From positions 2,976,001 through 3,040,000 of the forward strand of contig OZ242007.1 of the NCBI GenBank assembly GCA_965204695.1: 64,000 nt of DNA. The letters are read 5' to 3'. This DNA comes from JAHEKD01 sp965204695. Its GTDB lineage: Bacteria; Pseudomonadota; Gammaproteobacteria; Arenicellales; JAHEKD01. The notes under the pieces were generated by a model. The model did no database searches. It was given only the letters and a program-made list of their open reading frames with translations, and was not told where the DNA came from. Position 1 is the stretch's first letter; every line of letters begins with the position of its first letter. Both the position numbers and the translations under genes were made by a program. Positions 25,683-35,083 of this stretch are shown in pieces.

Positions 25683-25964
25683 ATGCCTAAAGGTAAACGT
25701 GTCCCAACTGAGACCATTATCAAAACACTGCGTGAAGTGGAAATTCATCATGCTCAAGGTCACACCATTTCCGAGAGTTGCCGCCAGTGCGGTATTACAG
25801 AGCAAACCTACTACCGCTGGCGCAAACAGTATGGCGGTATGCAAGTGAACCAAGTTCGTCAGATGAAGGATTTAGAGAAGGAAAATGCACGTCTTCGCAA
25901 AGCGGTGTCTGATTTAACGTTGGATAAATTAATCCTAGAGGAAGCGTTGTCGGGAAAGTATTAA
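25683..25964 (+). CDS. IS3-family transposase OrfA
   Basis: 93 aa. Helix-turn-helix (HAQGHTISESCRQCGITEQT, then YYRWRKQY) followed by a coiled coil (MKDLEKENARLRKAVSDL). AAAGGAG ribosome site 8 bp before ATG. It ends in the overlap where frameshifting to OrfB takes place. Confidence 0.9.
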   Translation: MPKGKRVPTETIIKTLREVEIHHAQGHTISESCRQCGITEQTYYRWRKQYGGMQVNQVRQMKDLEKENARLRKAVSDLTLDKLILEEALSGKY

Positions 25965-26869
25965 GCCCGGAGCGTCGCCGTTTATGTGTTGATCATGTTC
26001 GTGAGCAGCTTTGTGTATCTGAACGCAGAGCCTGTCAAGTAATTGGTCAACCGCGTTCCACCCAACGTTATCAGCGTATTGTCAAAGACGATGAAGCGGC
26101 ACTGACAGCGGATATCATTCAATTGGCGAGTGAGTTTGGCCGTTATGGGTATCGACGTATTACTGCACTGTTAAAACTGTATCTGGGTTGGTGTGTCAAT
26201 CATAAACGTGTGGAACGTATCTGGCGACGAGAGGGGCTAAAAGTACCGAGCAAACAACCCAAACGAGGCCGACTATGGTTCAATGACGGTTCGTGTGTTC
26301 GATTGAGGCCGAGTTGGAAGAATCATGTCTGGGCGTATGATTTTGTTCAAGATCGTACCGATGATGGTCGAGCTTATCGGTTATTAACGATCATTGATGA
26401 ATACACCCGAGAATGTCTGGCGATTATTACCGAGAGGCGTTTGAACAGTGCGAGTGTACTCAATGCTTTAGAACAGTTATTCATGACACGGGGTATTCCC
26501 GATCATATTCGATCAGATAATGGTGTTGAATTCACGGCCAAGGCAGTACGCCAATGGTTAAATAAAATGCAGGTTAAAACGCTATTCATCGAACCCGGTT
26601 CACCCTGGGAAAACGGCTACAATGAAAGCTTCAATGGCAAGTTGCGTGATGAATTGCTGGATCGTGAAGTGTTTTATACGCTGACTGAAGCACAGGTGCT
26701 GATAGAACGATGGCGGATCCATTACAACACGATTCGACCACACTCATCACTAGGTTATCGACCACCAGCCCCGGAAACGATCTTGCCAAACCCTTCAAGA
26801 ATTGCTTACACTACGTTCCAGCCCTTCTTGAAGGGAAACTGTAACCCGAACCAAATACTAACTTCTTAA
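25952..26869 (+). CDS. IS3-family transposase OrfB (by -1 frameshift)
   Basis: The heptamer GGGAAAG at 25952-25958 sits in the X XXY YYZ register of orfA, so slippage leads into this frame (KVLSPERRRLCVDHVREQL). DDE core: VWAYDFVQDRTDDG (Asp), IRSDNGVEFTAKAV (Asp) and GYNESFNGKLRDELL (Glu), ending with RPHSSLGYRPPAPE. A TTG at 26123 could start a shorter product, but it would lack the N-terminal part of the domain. Confidence 0.85.
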   Translation, partial: GKVLSPERRRLCVDHVREQLCVSERRACQVIGQPRSTQRYQRIVKDDEAALTADIIQLASEFGRYGYRRITALLKLYLGWCVNHKRVERIWRREGLKVPSKQPKRGRLWFNDGSCVRLRPSWKNHVWAYDFVQDRTDDGRAYRLLTIIDEYTRECLAIITERRLNSASVLNALEQLFMTRGIPDHIRSDNGVEFTAKAVRQWLNKMQVKTLFIEPGSPWENGYNESFNGKLRDELLDREVFYTLTEAQVLIERWRIHYNTIRPHSSLGYRPPAPETILPNPSRIAYTTFQPFLKGNCNPNQILTS

Positions 26870-27427
26870 CTGGTACCAACTTAAGGGGCAGATCAGTTTG
26901 CTTCGAGTACGTTTCTCATTATGTTGAATTTTTGATTTCTCGATGTTCAATCCACCAGTACCAAAAGTTAGTACATTATCTATCACGGGGCCAGGAAATG
27001 GTTTTCGTGCAACAACGATAGGTTCATGGGCGGGTTTGAGTGTTGTGCCTAATCCTTGCCAATTTTGGGCAACTGTTGGCCCGTGTTTCCTTTCAATAGC
27101 CAAGGTAATATTGAAAGAACGTGGAAAACCTGTAGCGTAAATCCACATTATTTGATCTCGAATTTCAAACCCTGCCTGTTCAATATTAGTAGCCATTCGG
27201 TGATAGGTGCGACTACCAGCAAATGCCAGCAAGTGTCCTCCAGGCTTTAATACCCTGAATACTTCCTTCCATAGCTCTATTGCTGGCACATCTTGATCCC
27301 ATTTATGATTGTTTAAGGAAATCCCATAAGGTGGATCGGTTACTACGGCATCAACAGAGTCATTGGTTAGACTTTTTATAATTACCAATGAATCACCGGT
27401 GTAAATCATGTTTTTTTGCTTATTCAT
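26858..27427 (-). pseudogene. DNA methyltransferase (N6_N4 class), 3' part lost
   Basis: ATG 27427 gives MNKQKNMIYTGDSLVIIKSL, the usual start of stand-alone adenine/cytosine-N4 methylases. Motif IV DPPYGISLN is at about residue 32-40 and the SAM-binding part follows later (LKPGGHLLAFAGSRTYHRM), i.e. the beta-class order. After GGLNIEKSKIQHNEKRT the frame enters the IS3-family end, which supplies the last residues (LICPLSWYQLRS). The C-terminal third is missing. No restriction partner is visible. Confidence 0.75.
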
Positions 27428-27721
27428 TTTATTCGCTTGAGAAAATTTAATGATGAGCAACAATTATGTTTTTCATTAGAATTTTTGAAAATTGCAGGTT
27501 TTACAAGAAATGTCCCATGTTTATTAGTTATTGATTATTTCGGTTCAATTAATACCAAAACCAATACTGTTTGGACGTAGTTGACTCACCAAACTCAATG
27601 GTACAGATGCTTCGAGGAGTAGGATAGGGTGCATTTTTTCTCTGTTTTAAATGACTTAACTTTCTTTAATATCGATCAAAATTTTGATAGTGTTTGATAA
27701 ACAAAGTAATTCTTTTGAAAG

Positions 27722-28420
27722 ATGTCATATCATTCAGATCTAAATAGTCTTGCTAAAGCGCACCTCTGGAAATTGGCTGCTTCGATTATATCGTTGATAG
27801 GAGCAGGAATTTCATTTGGGTGGTTTAGCAACGATTATATTCATTTATCTAATTTAAAATCACAGCTAAACGAGCTGCGTTCTTATAAAGAAACTAACGA
27901 ACAAGAGTTTCATTTGCGTCTCAATGAGGAAAAGCAGCCCTATATACAAAGATCTCAAGTTTTGACGGCTAAGGTTGAACAACTTGAGAATGATTTGAAT
28001 AAGTCTAACAATGAGCACATAGAAAAAGTTTCAGAACTAAGTTCTGATAAATCAATTTGTGAAAGTCGGATAAAATTTGCAGAAGAAAAAGCAAAATCTT
28101 GTGAAGTTGATCTAAAGAGATCTAGTTTGGCGCAAAAAATATTTTCTGAGATTAGCGGAATCAAAGAGGAAACAAGTGGTTTGGAAACGCTATTGCACAA
28201 TCATTATACAGAATTAGGTCTTTTGACTCATCGTAGTGAAGAATATAAATCGCAATGTGAAAATAACCCTAGAATAGTCAATGGTATCAATGAGACTTGT
28301 GTACGATTTGAACAAATACAAAATAATATTGATACAAAGAAAGATCAGATCGCACAAGTTAAGCAAACAATTGAGTTTCAAAGAGATCGAATCATCGATT
28401 TACAAAAAATATTTCAATAA
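27722..28420 (+). CDS. Single-pass membrane protein with long coiled coil
   Basis: 232 aa. One transmembrane helix (residues 15-35, WKLAASIISLIGAGISFGWF), then heptad-patterned coiled coil from about 40 to 130 and again 195-232, separated by a segment with paired Cys (YKSQCENNP, NETCVRFE). It lies 75 bp upstream of the OLD-like nuclease on the same strand, so the two probably form an operon. It may be the membrane sensor or anchor of that module. Not recognised as a named family. Confidence 0.6.
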   Translation: MSYHSDLNSLAKAHLWKLAASIISLIGAGISFGWFSNDYIHLSNLKSQLNELRSYKETNEQEFHLRLNEEKQPYIQRSQVLTAKVEQLENDLNKSNNEHIEKVSELSSDKSICESRIKFAEEKAKSCEVDLKRSSLAQKIFSEISGIKEETSGLETLLHNHYTELGLLTHRSEEYKSQCENNPRIVNGINETCVRFEQIQNNIDTKKDQIAQVKQTIEFQRDRIIDLQKIFQ

Positions 28421-28495
28421 AAAGTAAATCTTTCGTATCAACCTAACAAATAGAAAGAATAATACTAAACATTTTTAATTAACTCAGAAAACTAA

Positions 28496-30211
28496 ATGAT
28501 ATTAGATTCTTTAAAACTTAATAATGGACATAAGATTGACTTGAAATCGATGAATCTCGTTATCGGGCCAAATAATTCAGGAAAGAGTTCCTTTTTGAAG
28601 GATATGCGGGAATTGTCTGATACCGGATTAATACTGAAATCGTACAGTCCAATGGGACTTACCGAGAATCAGATTAAAGAGTATATGGATTCTATAAATG
28701 AATACAGAGTTTTTGCCGGACCTAACAGAGCATGGTCAAAAGATTCTTGGGAGGAAGCGCTCCCTATAATTAGGTCAAATCAAAACCCTGTATCTAAAGC
28801 TATGTTAATCCGAAAGTGGTCAGGTTCGACAACAATTCTCGATGGAAATACTCGCTTGTCAATTGTTAATGATAAAAACTATAAAGGTATTGATCCGCCT
28901 GATCGCCATTTCAGAAATGTGTTTGAAATCTTAAGGATGGATTCTGAGTTTAAAGAGTCAATACAAAAATATATGAGCGATGTGCTCCCAGGTAAATATT
29001 TTGCCCTTTGGAATCCAGAGCAATCCAAGCTTCGTGCGTATATTAGTAATCAAGAGCCGAGTGACAATATAGAATACTATGACTCACCTGAGGCAAAAGA
29101 TTTCTTCAATAATCATGCGTTACCTGTTTCCGAATACAGTGATGGGATTAAGGCTTATCTTGGAATATTAATTAGTATTATCGCAGACGGTAAACAACAA
29201 TTTCTTATTGATGAACCCGAGGCATTTTTGCACCCAAATTTGTGTTTCAAGCTTGGAAAGGCATTGACGAAGATCGCTTCTGAATCTGGAAATATGTGTT
29301 TTTGTGCAACCCATTCACCACATTTCCTCAAAGGGTGCTTGTCTGAGAGACCTGATGAAGTAAGTGTGACGCGATTTGAGTTTATGAATAACATAAGTAA
29401 AGCGAGTACCTTAGAAACAGAAGATATAAAGTCTGTGATCTATGATCCATTATTAAATAGTATAGGTGTCACTGAAGGACTTTTTCACTCTCGCGTTATA
29501 GTAACAGAGGGAGATTCAGACCGAGCTTTCTACAGCGAAATCAACGACCGTTTAAACAGAACAAAAAAAGGAATCGAAGACTGTCTTTTTATTAATGCAC
29601 AAAATAAGCAAACGATTGCAAAAGTAATAAAGTTGTATCGTAAAGTGTCAATTTCTTGTGCAGCAATATCAGACATAGACACGATTAAGGAAGGTGGTAG
29701 TAATTTTTCAAATATTCTCGAAGCATTATCAATACCAAACGGTACTGCCAATGGTCTTAGATCACATAGAACTTCTGTAGATCAATCCTTGCGAGAGGCG
29801 GCTTGTAAGCAAGATGATGAAGAAATTACTTTTAGTGGTTTGCAACAACAGCTTTCTGCTGCTGAAGAAAATGGTAAGAGTCCACGTGAATTTGTATCTT
29901 CTATTCGTGGAAGACTTAAACCTCCTGACTATAAAAAACTTGGGGGACTAAATTTATTGCAAGATCAAGAATTAGTTGATGCTGAAAACTTAATTGAGAA
30001 AATGGAATCCTATGGTTGGTTTGTGCTACGTTATGGTGAGCTAGAGGACTGGTTACCCAATTTAAACGTTGGAACTAACAAAGATGGGTGGTTAGACAGG
30101 ATATTTGAGCAAATGGGATCAGATCCAACTTCTAATGACTACCTTCATCCTCCAGAAGAGCCTGACGATGTTTGGTTATTTGTTATCTCAATAAATGAGT
30201 GGATTTCTTAA
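28496..30211 (+). CDS. OLD-family ATPase-TOPRIM nuclease
   Basis: 571 aa. ABC-type ATPase: Walker A GPNNSGKS (residues 24-31), Walker B FLIDEPEAFLHP (236-247) and H-loop CATHSPHFL (about 271). A TOPRIM nuclease domain follows: VIVTEGDSDRAFY (Glu338) and ISDIDTI (Asp393 and Asp395). This is the architecture of OLD-family nucleases, including the nuclease halves of the Gabija and related anti-phage systems; the usual UvrD-like partner is absent here. Paired with a coiled-coil membrane protein, next to a tRNA attachment site: typical defence-island placement. The function as defence is inferred. Confidence 0.8.
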   Translation: MILDSLKLNNGHKIDLKSMNLVIGPNNSGKSSFLKDMRELSDTGLILKSYSPMGLTENQIKEYMDSINEYRVFAGPNRAWSKDSWEEALPIIRSNQNPVSKAMLIRKWSGSTTILDGNTRLSIVNDKNYKGIDPPDRHFRNVFEILRMDSEFKESIQKYMSDVLPGKYFALWNPEQSKLRAYISNQEPSDNIEYYDSPEAKDFFNNHALPVSEYSDGIKAYLGILISIIADGKQQFLIDEPEAFLHPNLCFKLGKALTKIASESGNMCFCATHSPHFLKGCLSERPDEVSVTRFEFMNNISKASTLETEDIKSVIYDPLLNSIGVTEGLFHSRVIVTEGDSDRAFYSEINDRLNRTKKGIEDCLFINAQNKQTIAKVIKLYRKVSISCAAISDIDTIKEGGSNFSNILEALSIPNGTANGLRSHRTSVDQSLREAACKQDDEEITFSGLQQQLSAAEENGKSPREFVSSIRGRLKPPDYKKLGGLNLLQDQELVDAENLIEKMESYGWFVLRYGELEDWLPNLNVGTNKDGWLDRIFEQMGSDPTSNDYLHPPEEPDDVWLFVISINEWIS

Positions 30212-30373
30212 AGCCAATTAGCTTTTAAAGTCAACATCGGATCCGTAGGTGTGCCAGATTTGTGCCAAAGTGACTGTAATTTACCGTTATTTTCAGTTAT
30301 TTACTGGCACAATTTAGTTTAGCAAGCGCCGCAAGTGTTTGATTTCTATAGGGTAGCCATTGTGACATGGCCA

Positions 30374-30418
30374 CTTTTAATCAGGTGGTCGGGCGTTCGA
30401 GTCGCCCACGGCCCACCA
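30374..30418 (+). other. tRNA-Lys 3' fragment, probable attachment site
   Basis: The sequence reads as anticodon loop CTTTTAA, variable region, T-arm GGGCG-TTCGAGT-CGCCC and acceptor ACGGCCC-A-CCA: the 3' half of tRNA-Lys(UUU). Upstream there is no matching D-arm or 5' acceptor strand, so it is not a gene. A tyrosine integrase starts 112 bp downstream. Such 3' tRNA duplications mark attR or tandem-junction sites of integrated elements. Confidence 0.75.
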
Positions 30419-30530
30419 CTAAAACTCAATAAAATCAATGATTTAGTTAAATTTCAAAGATTCATAAATTCAGAAATTCGACAAATGGGTACAATTTAGG
30501 TACACTGAAAATCTTCAAAGTACTTAAATT

Positions 30531-31565
30531 ATGGCTACTTTAACCAAAACTTCTGCAGGAAACTGGAAAGCGATAATTCGCCGTAAGGGATGGCCTATAC
30601 AGTCAAAGACATTCCGAACTAAACGAGACTCTCAAGACTGGGCCAGACGAATTGAAGATGAAATGATTCGCGGTGTTTATATTCATCGAATTACCAGCGA
30701 AAAAACACTCTTATCTTTTGCACTGGATCGTTACATCAACGAGGTATCAACCACTAAAAAAGAAAGTACACATATTCATGAAATTGCCACAGCCCAAACT
30801 TTAATATCGTATTTAGGAAAATTTAATCTTGCAGGGATTACTCCTGAAATCGTATCCAACTACCGTGATAAGAGACTGGCTGAAGGGTTGAGTAATAATT
30901 CGGTGCGGCTTGAACTTGCATTACTAAGTCACCTTTTTACCATTGCCATCAAAGAATGGGGTATGGGGTTAACCTATAATCCGGTGTCCTCAATCAGAAA
31001 ACCATCTCCGGGTAAGGGTCGAAATCGACGATTAATCGGTAATGAAGAGGAACGTTTATTGAAAGCTTGTGATGAACATTCAAATCCAATGCTGGGCTGG
31101 ATGGTTCGTCTGGCCATTTATACTGCCATGCGTTTAGGCGAAATCAAAAACCTGACTCGCAAACAAGTTAATCTGGCTAAGAATACGGTGACATTGTTTG
31201 ATACAAAAAATAATGAAACGCGAACGATTCCCCTAACACTGAAAGCACGGGAAACCTTGATTGAAGCATTAAGTTATCCGGTGCGACAGATTGATACGGA
31301 TTTGATCTTTTTTGGAGAACCGGGCCGGGATGGAAAACGTCGACCTTACACAATTAATAAATTTTGGACACAAGCACTTCAACGTGCAGAAATTGAGGGC
31401 TTGCGATTCCATGATCTGCGTCATGAAGCCACGAGTCGGTTTGTTGAGGCTGGACTATCTGATCAAGAGGTATCTTCAATCACTGGGCACAAGTCAATGC
31501 AGATGCTTAAACGCTATACACATCTTCGAACCGAAAATTTATCAGAAAAAATTCAGCACATATGA
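30531..31565 (+). CDS. Tyrosine integrase of a tRNA-Lys-integrating element
   Basis: 344 aa. SAM-like core-binding domain (about 60-155), then the catalytic domain: AMRLGEI (Arg), LRFHDLRHEATSR (His-x-x-Arg), TGHKSMQMLKRYTH (His and nucleophile Tyr). It would recombine attP with the 3' end of tRNA-Lys, given the fragment 112 bp upstream. N-terminal KTSAGNWKAIIRRKGWP resembles arm-site-binding domains. Complete. Confidence 0.9.
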   Translation: MATLTKTSAGNWKAIIRRKGWPIQSKTFRTKRDSQDWARRIEDEMIRGVYIHRITSEKTLLSFALDRYINEVSTTKKESTHIHEIATAQTLISYLGKFNLAGITPEIVSNYRDKRLAEGLSNNSVRLELALLSHLFTIAIKEWGMGLTYNPVSSIRKPSPGKGRNRRLIGNEEERLLKACDEHSNPMLGWMVRLAIYTAMRLGEIKNLTRKQVNLAKNTVTLFDTKNNETRTIPLTLKARETLIEALSYPVRQIDTDLIFFGEPGRDGKRRPYTINKFWTQALQRAEIEGLRFHDLRHEATSRFVEAGLSDQEVSSITGHKSMQMLKRYTHLRTENLSEKIQHI

Positions 31566-31915
31566 TTTTCTATACTTCCAATTAGTGATAATTAGCTATA
31601 GTCTTCGCTAATTTGAGGGTCTGGCCTTGAAAAGGTATGTCAAACAAGGTAAGTTTATTGTTAGTAAGACATGCGGATGCAAGCTTACCTTAGTTCCGAT
31701 TTAATTCATCTCCCTCATAGTCATGATTCAATATGTGTAGCATGCTATAGGATTTTTCAGCGATGTAGTGATTCTCAGTTCTATTGAATCCACTTTAATT
31801 TAAGCTGATCCATTGACGGCGACTTCCTTGCCGATTTATTCCCTTTTTTAACTTACGGTTACGGCATTTTATGCCCGTAACAACTACTTTTAATGAAACT
31901 TAAGAGGCTAAAACC
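31566..31915. other. Intergenic stretch with a regulatory hairpin
   Basis: Nothing gene-like is seen. The inverted repeat GTTACGG / CCGTAAC around a CAT-TTT-ATG core lies about 50-25 bp before the next start codon and could be an operator or attenuator. Confidence 0.35.
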
Positions 31916-32158
31916 ATGAATACTTCTAGTTATTTAGAGGAAAAATTAACTGATAAATATGGCGTTTTAATGACCATTGAAAATTTGGCCGAAGTGTTAA
32001 ACCGCTCAAAGAATGGTTTACGTATCACTCTGCAACAAGACAATGAGATGTCCCGGTTATTTAACCAGGCTCGACAAAAGCTTGGACGGCGGGTGTATTT
32101 TATCACTCAACAAGTGGCTCAAATTTTATTCGAAAATAGACAAATTGTCGGACTTTAA
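31916..32158 (+). CDS. Small helix-turn-helix protein
   Basis: 80 aa. The segment MTIENLAEVLNRSKNGLRIT followed by a basic region (FNQARQKLGRRVYF) looks like an excisionase/AlpA-type DNA-binding fold. AAGAGG ribosome site 9 bp before ATG. Being between two integrase genes it could be a recombination directionality factor. Not firmly assigned. Confidence 0.5.
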   Translation: MNTSSYLEEKLTDKYGVLMTIENLAEVLNRSKNGLRITLQQDNEMSRLFNQARQKLGRRVYFITQQVAQILFENRQIVGL

Positions 32159-32254
32159 CCATAAAGTTATTTACTTCACTGGTTAGTGATTTAATTTCAA
32201 CACTTTAATTGAAATGGTCAATAACCAGTGAATCCCCTTCAACTATATATTGTT

Positions 32255-33136
32255 CTAACGTAAGTAAATTTCAGTGATGCTGGGCCTGAAATGCCCCAGT
32301 TCCTGACTGACTGTTTCCAGCGATAACTCTCGATCTAAAAATCGCGATTGCAGTTCATCCATCCGTTCCTGGGCATAGGCATGTCTGACTCCATGCGCGC
32401 CTTCTGACCACCCTAGAACCCGCTTGGCTGCTTTGGTAAATGACGATGACCAGCGCTGACCCCCATTAATGTCATACTGGCACTGAATGTGAACCTGTCT
32501 ATCCGTGATTAACTGAGGCGTGTCTAACCGCACTGCTTCTAATTGTTGGGATAATAGTTTAGGAATCAGCACTTCCCTGATTAATCCGCCTTTACCATGG
32601 ACAGTATATCTAATACCTACTCTGCCTTTGAACTTATGCTCAGTCATGGGTCTTGGATCTGCTGGGCGTTCAGTGACACGTCTTAGTGTATAAATCTCAT
32701 GGGCTCTTATTCCTGTCGCATAAGCAATTCGAGTGGCAAGAGCATTCTTCTTAGATTGTGATGCACAAACCAAATCAATCTGATCAGATGAATAGGCTCT
32801 GCCAACCAGTACCGTTTCAATCTTTGATTTTATAGTCGGTAGTGCCTGCTCTGGATTGAGTTCGTGAGACACATTAGTCATTAAGGCCTGGAGTGCCTGT
32901 CGTTCAAGATTTAAAGTGCTTTGTCGTACCGTCTCACTTCGTTTTTCTAGGTAAGAAACAGCAACTGGAATAGAAAGACTGCGCAGACTCCCAAGCCGAT
33001 TGTTGTCTAAATACCGCCCAATTCGTCGATAGGCTTGTTCATAATTACGTGCTGTCCCGACACTCTTAATCACTCGGCCTTGCAAGACCTTCATCACACT
33101 TCTGACCTGTTTATCAACCGAAGCGAATTTCGCCAT
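32255..33136 (-). CDS. Tyrosine recombinase (plasmid/ICE type)
   Basis: 293 aa. Catalytic residues: ATGIRAHEIYTLRR (Arg), GAHGVRHAYAQERM (His-x-x-Arg), SQELGHFRPSITEIYLR (His and Tyr). It belongs with the integrase at 35908 (shared HG[VL]RHAYAQ[ED]R). Its start overlaps the end of a small helix-turn-helix gene by 23 bp, so the two are coupled. Both read leftward. Confidence 0.8.
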   Translation of the reverse strand: MAKFASVDKQVRSVMKVLQGRVIKSVGTARNYEQAYRRIGRYLDNNRLGSLRSLSIPVAVSYLEKRSETVRQSTLNLERQALQALMTNVSHELNPEQALPTIKSKIETVLVGRAYSSDQIDLVCASQSKKNALATRIAYATGIRAHEIYTLRRVTERPADPRPMTEHKFKGRVGIRYTVHGKGGLIREVLIPKLLSQQLEAVRLDTPQLITDRQVHIQCQYDINGGQRWSSSFTKAAKRVLGWSEGAHGVRHAYAQERMDELQSRFLDRELSLETVSQELGHFRPSITEIYLR

Positions 33137-33347
33137 GTTTTTTTAGCCAATAATGAATCGTAGAGCGTGCCGCTTTAACACCTACTTGTTCAAGATACAG
33201 TTGCAGTTGTGATAGGGATAACCCGGCTCGATGTAGTGCCAAAATACAATGGGCATGTGCGTCCAACTTTGAGGGCTGAAACTTTCGTTTTCGTCTTTTT
33301 AAGTGAAGCTCAGTAATTGCCTTGACTGTTTCATCGACATCAAACAT
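33114..33347 (-). CDS. Small helix-turn-helix partner of the recombinase
   Basis: 77 aa: basic N-terminus (LKRRKRKFQPSKL), then LHRAGLSLSQLQLYLEQVGV and AARSTIHYWLKKHG, a helix-turn-helix with the pattern of resolvase-like or Hin-like DNA-binding tails. It overlaps the downstream integrase gene by 23 bp. Probably an accessory DNA-binding protein for that recombinase. Confidence 0.6.
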   Translation of the reverse strand: MFDVDETVKAITELHLKRRKRKFQPSKLDAHAHCILALHRAGLSLSQLQLYLEQVGVKAARSTIHYWLKKHGEIRFG

Positions 33348-34056
33348 TTTCTAAATACTCAATCAATCGTCTAAATAGTTTGTAAGAACACCTGGTTTGA
33401 CTACTCAAACTCAGCGGCACGAATGCCTGTTCGCCCACGTTTACCAGAAAAGGTCAGGCTCGGACTGTTCACGCCTGGATGAAGATATCATCAATATATA
33501 AAGTGATTGGCTGTTTAACCTCCATAGCCAGTTTTAATTTAATAAAGGAAAATGAATAAATCCGCACAGAAAAATGATAGAAAAAAATCAATAATTTTAT
33601 GCGGTAGGAGTGAAGACCCCCTGATGAATAAAATGCGATAGATTTAAAAACTAAATGTATCGCGGTGATGAATTAAATCCTCCACTAGCGCCTTGCAGGA
33701 GGGAGTGACGCTTTAGCTATCGGGAATAACTTTATCATTATCAAGCGAATTCGGTCAATGAAAACCCATCCAATACGATCCACTGTTCAGTCTAAACTGT
33801 TCGATGGTTTTGTTCGATAGAATCTCGCAAACTCAGTGCTGACGCTATGTTGCGGGTACTCGAAGAGTGCGACATAGCGTCAGCAGTATCGAGCCGGAAT
33901 CGTGAAATTAATAGTGATTAGTTTTAATCGTCATTGAGGCAGGTAAATCATCGTCGATTTATATTAATTACTAGCTAAAACAATCAAAAAACTTGATTAT
34001 GTTAAACTAATACAATAATCAAACATTCAGCTAACCGTTCCAATAGCGTACAATTT
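33348..34056. other. Gene-poor structured stretch, left part
   Basis: No convincing long gene. A 29-codon frame at 33552-33641 (MNKSAQKNDRKKSIILCGRS) with AAAGGAAA just upstream may be a tiny basic protein. A very strong hairpin is listed separately at 33838. It could be an origin or recombination region for the flanking integrases; this is inference only. Confidence 0.35.
33838..33884. repeat. Long inverted repeat
   Basis: The arms GCTGACGCTATGTTGC and GCGACATAGCGTCAGC are 16 bp each with one mismatch around a 15-bp loop. There is no T run on either side, so it is not an ordinary terminator. It could be a recombinase or replication-protein site. Confidence 0.65.
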
Positions 34057-34161
34057 ATGACACCAGCTCAGATAGAGTCATTAGTATTTTCTGGTGTGCT
34101 CTTTATAGTTTTGATTGGAGTTGCGATCAAGGTCATTTCTGATGATCGCAAACGAGAATAA
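34057..34161 (+). CDS. Possible 34-aa membrane protein
   Basis: MTPAQIESLVFSGVLFIVLI then GVAIKVISDDRKRE: one hydrophobic helix (about residues 9-26) and a basic-acidic tail, as in many tiny inner-membrane proteins. No clear ribosome site. The surroundings have no other gene. Confidence 0.4.
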   Translation: MTPAQIESLVFSGVLFIVLIGVAIKVISDDRKRE

Positions 34162-34261
34162 GAAAGAATCCGACGACTCGACGAGTTCTCAAAGAATTTA
34201 TCTGCACCATTAGATTGAAATTACCGATTCTTCATCAGAAGGATTATTTCAATAAGCATCT

Positions 34262-34345
34262 AAACAGCACTCACTGAGTCTCTTCCAACACGAAATGATA
34301 CTGAAGAGGTAGATTGTTTCTAATATGAAATGATACCGAAATAGT
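34262..34345. repeat. Orphan end of a DDE insertion sequence
   Basis: CACTGAGTCTCTTCCAACAC and then AAATGATACTGAA resemble, inverted, the region just after the transposase at 60363-61622 (61655-61705). A second AAATGATACCGAA follows 36 bp on, as expected for a two-site transposase end. No transposase gene lies next to it. Confidence 0.45.
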
Positions 34346-35083
34346 CTGTTTACGTTCATGATGGCAGGATGATTACCATGATGAATAAACAGCCCTGGCA
34401 GTCAACTCAAATCGATGACCAACCCTAAGCTCTTCATCAGATTTAATCATTGAAAACAAGCAAGCAATACACGCATCTGATACCTGGACTCAGGATGGTA
34501 AGCGGCTTCAATGAGAGCGTTGCTCTTAACTACAAGATTATCTTCCACGTTGTGTAATTGTTGTGATTTGTTTGTTTAAGTTTTGATGATATTACCAATA
34601 AATTTAAATAAAGGACAGGCTAATTGTTATGTCCTTATAAACTAGCAAAACGTCCTTTAATAGTCATCTATATACTTGATTCAACTATTCTTTTCAGTTG
34701 TGAAAACAAAAAATAATAAAAATATAAAATACAGACCAAATATTGAGTCGGCCTTCCATGGCCGACAACCAATCCTTCGTGCTATCGTACTCAGTAAAAT
34801 AATCCCAAACAACAGCACTCACTGTTCCGTTAAATTGAAAAGATTTTACGTTGTTAGAAAAGCCAGTAACATTCACACAACCAGGTGTGTGCTGTTAGAT
34901 CCATCAGGCAGAAAAATGAATTTTTTTACAGCATGAAGTTCAGAACATTTGCTTTGAATTCAATGGCATTACCCTTAGTCTGCAGCAGAACTTTTGTACT
35001 TAATGTGAATGTTAGTCATTTTCAATTTTTTCTTGCCAAACTGAGCAACTTAAAAAAGGATGCTACTGGTAGAGTAGCGATGG
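34346..35083. other. Gene-poor stretch, middle part
   Basis: Several open frames of 60-86 codons exist on both strands but none has a ribosome site, recognised domain or coding-like composition. I see no gene I can support here. Confidence 0.35.

Larger units (their letters stand above)
25608..26895 (+). mobile_element. IS3-family insertion sequence (second type)
   Basis: About 1,288 bp. The left end TGACCTAGCCCCGGAAAGTT and the right end read inward TGATCTGCCCCTTAAGTT are related inverted repeats. orfA and orfB are joined by a -1 slippery heptamer. It cuts the gene on its left and the methyltransferase gene on its right. A truncated copy, clearly diverged in sequence, lies at 57531-58134. 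Confidence 0.85.
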
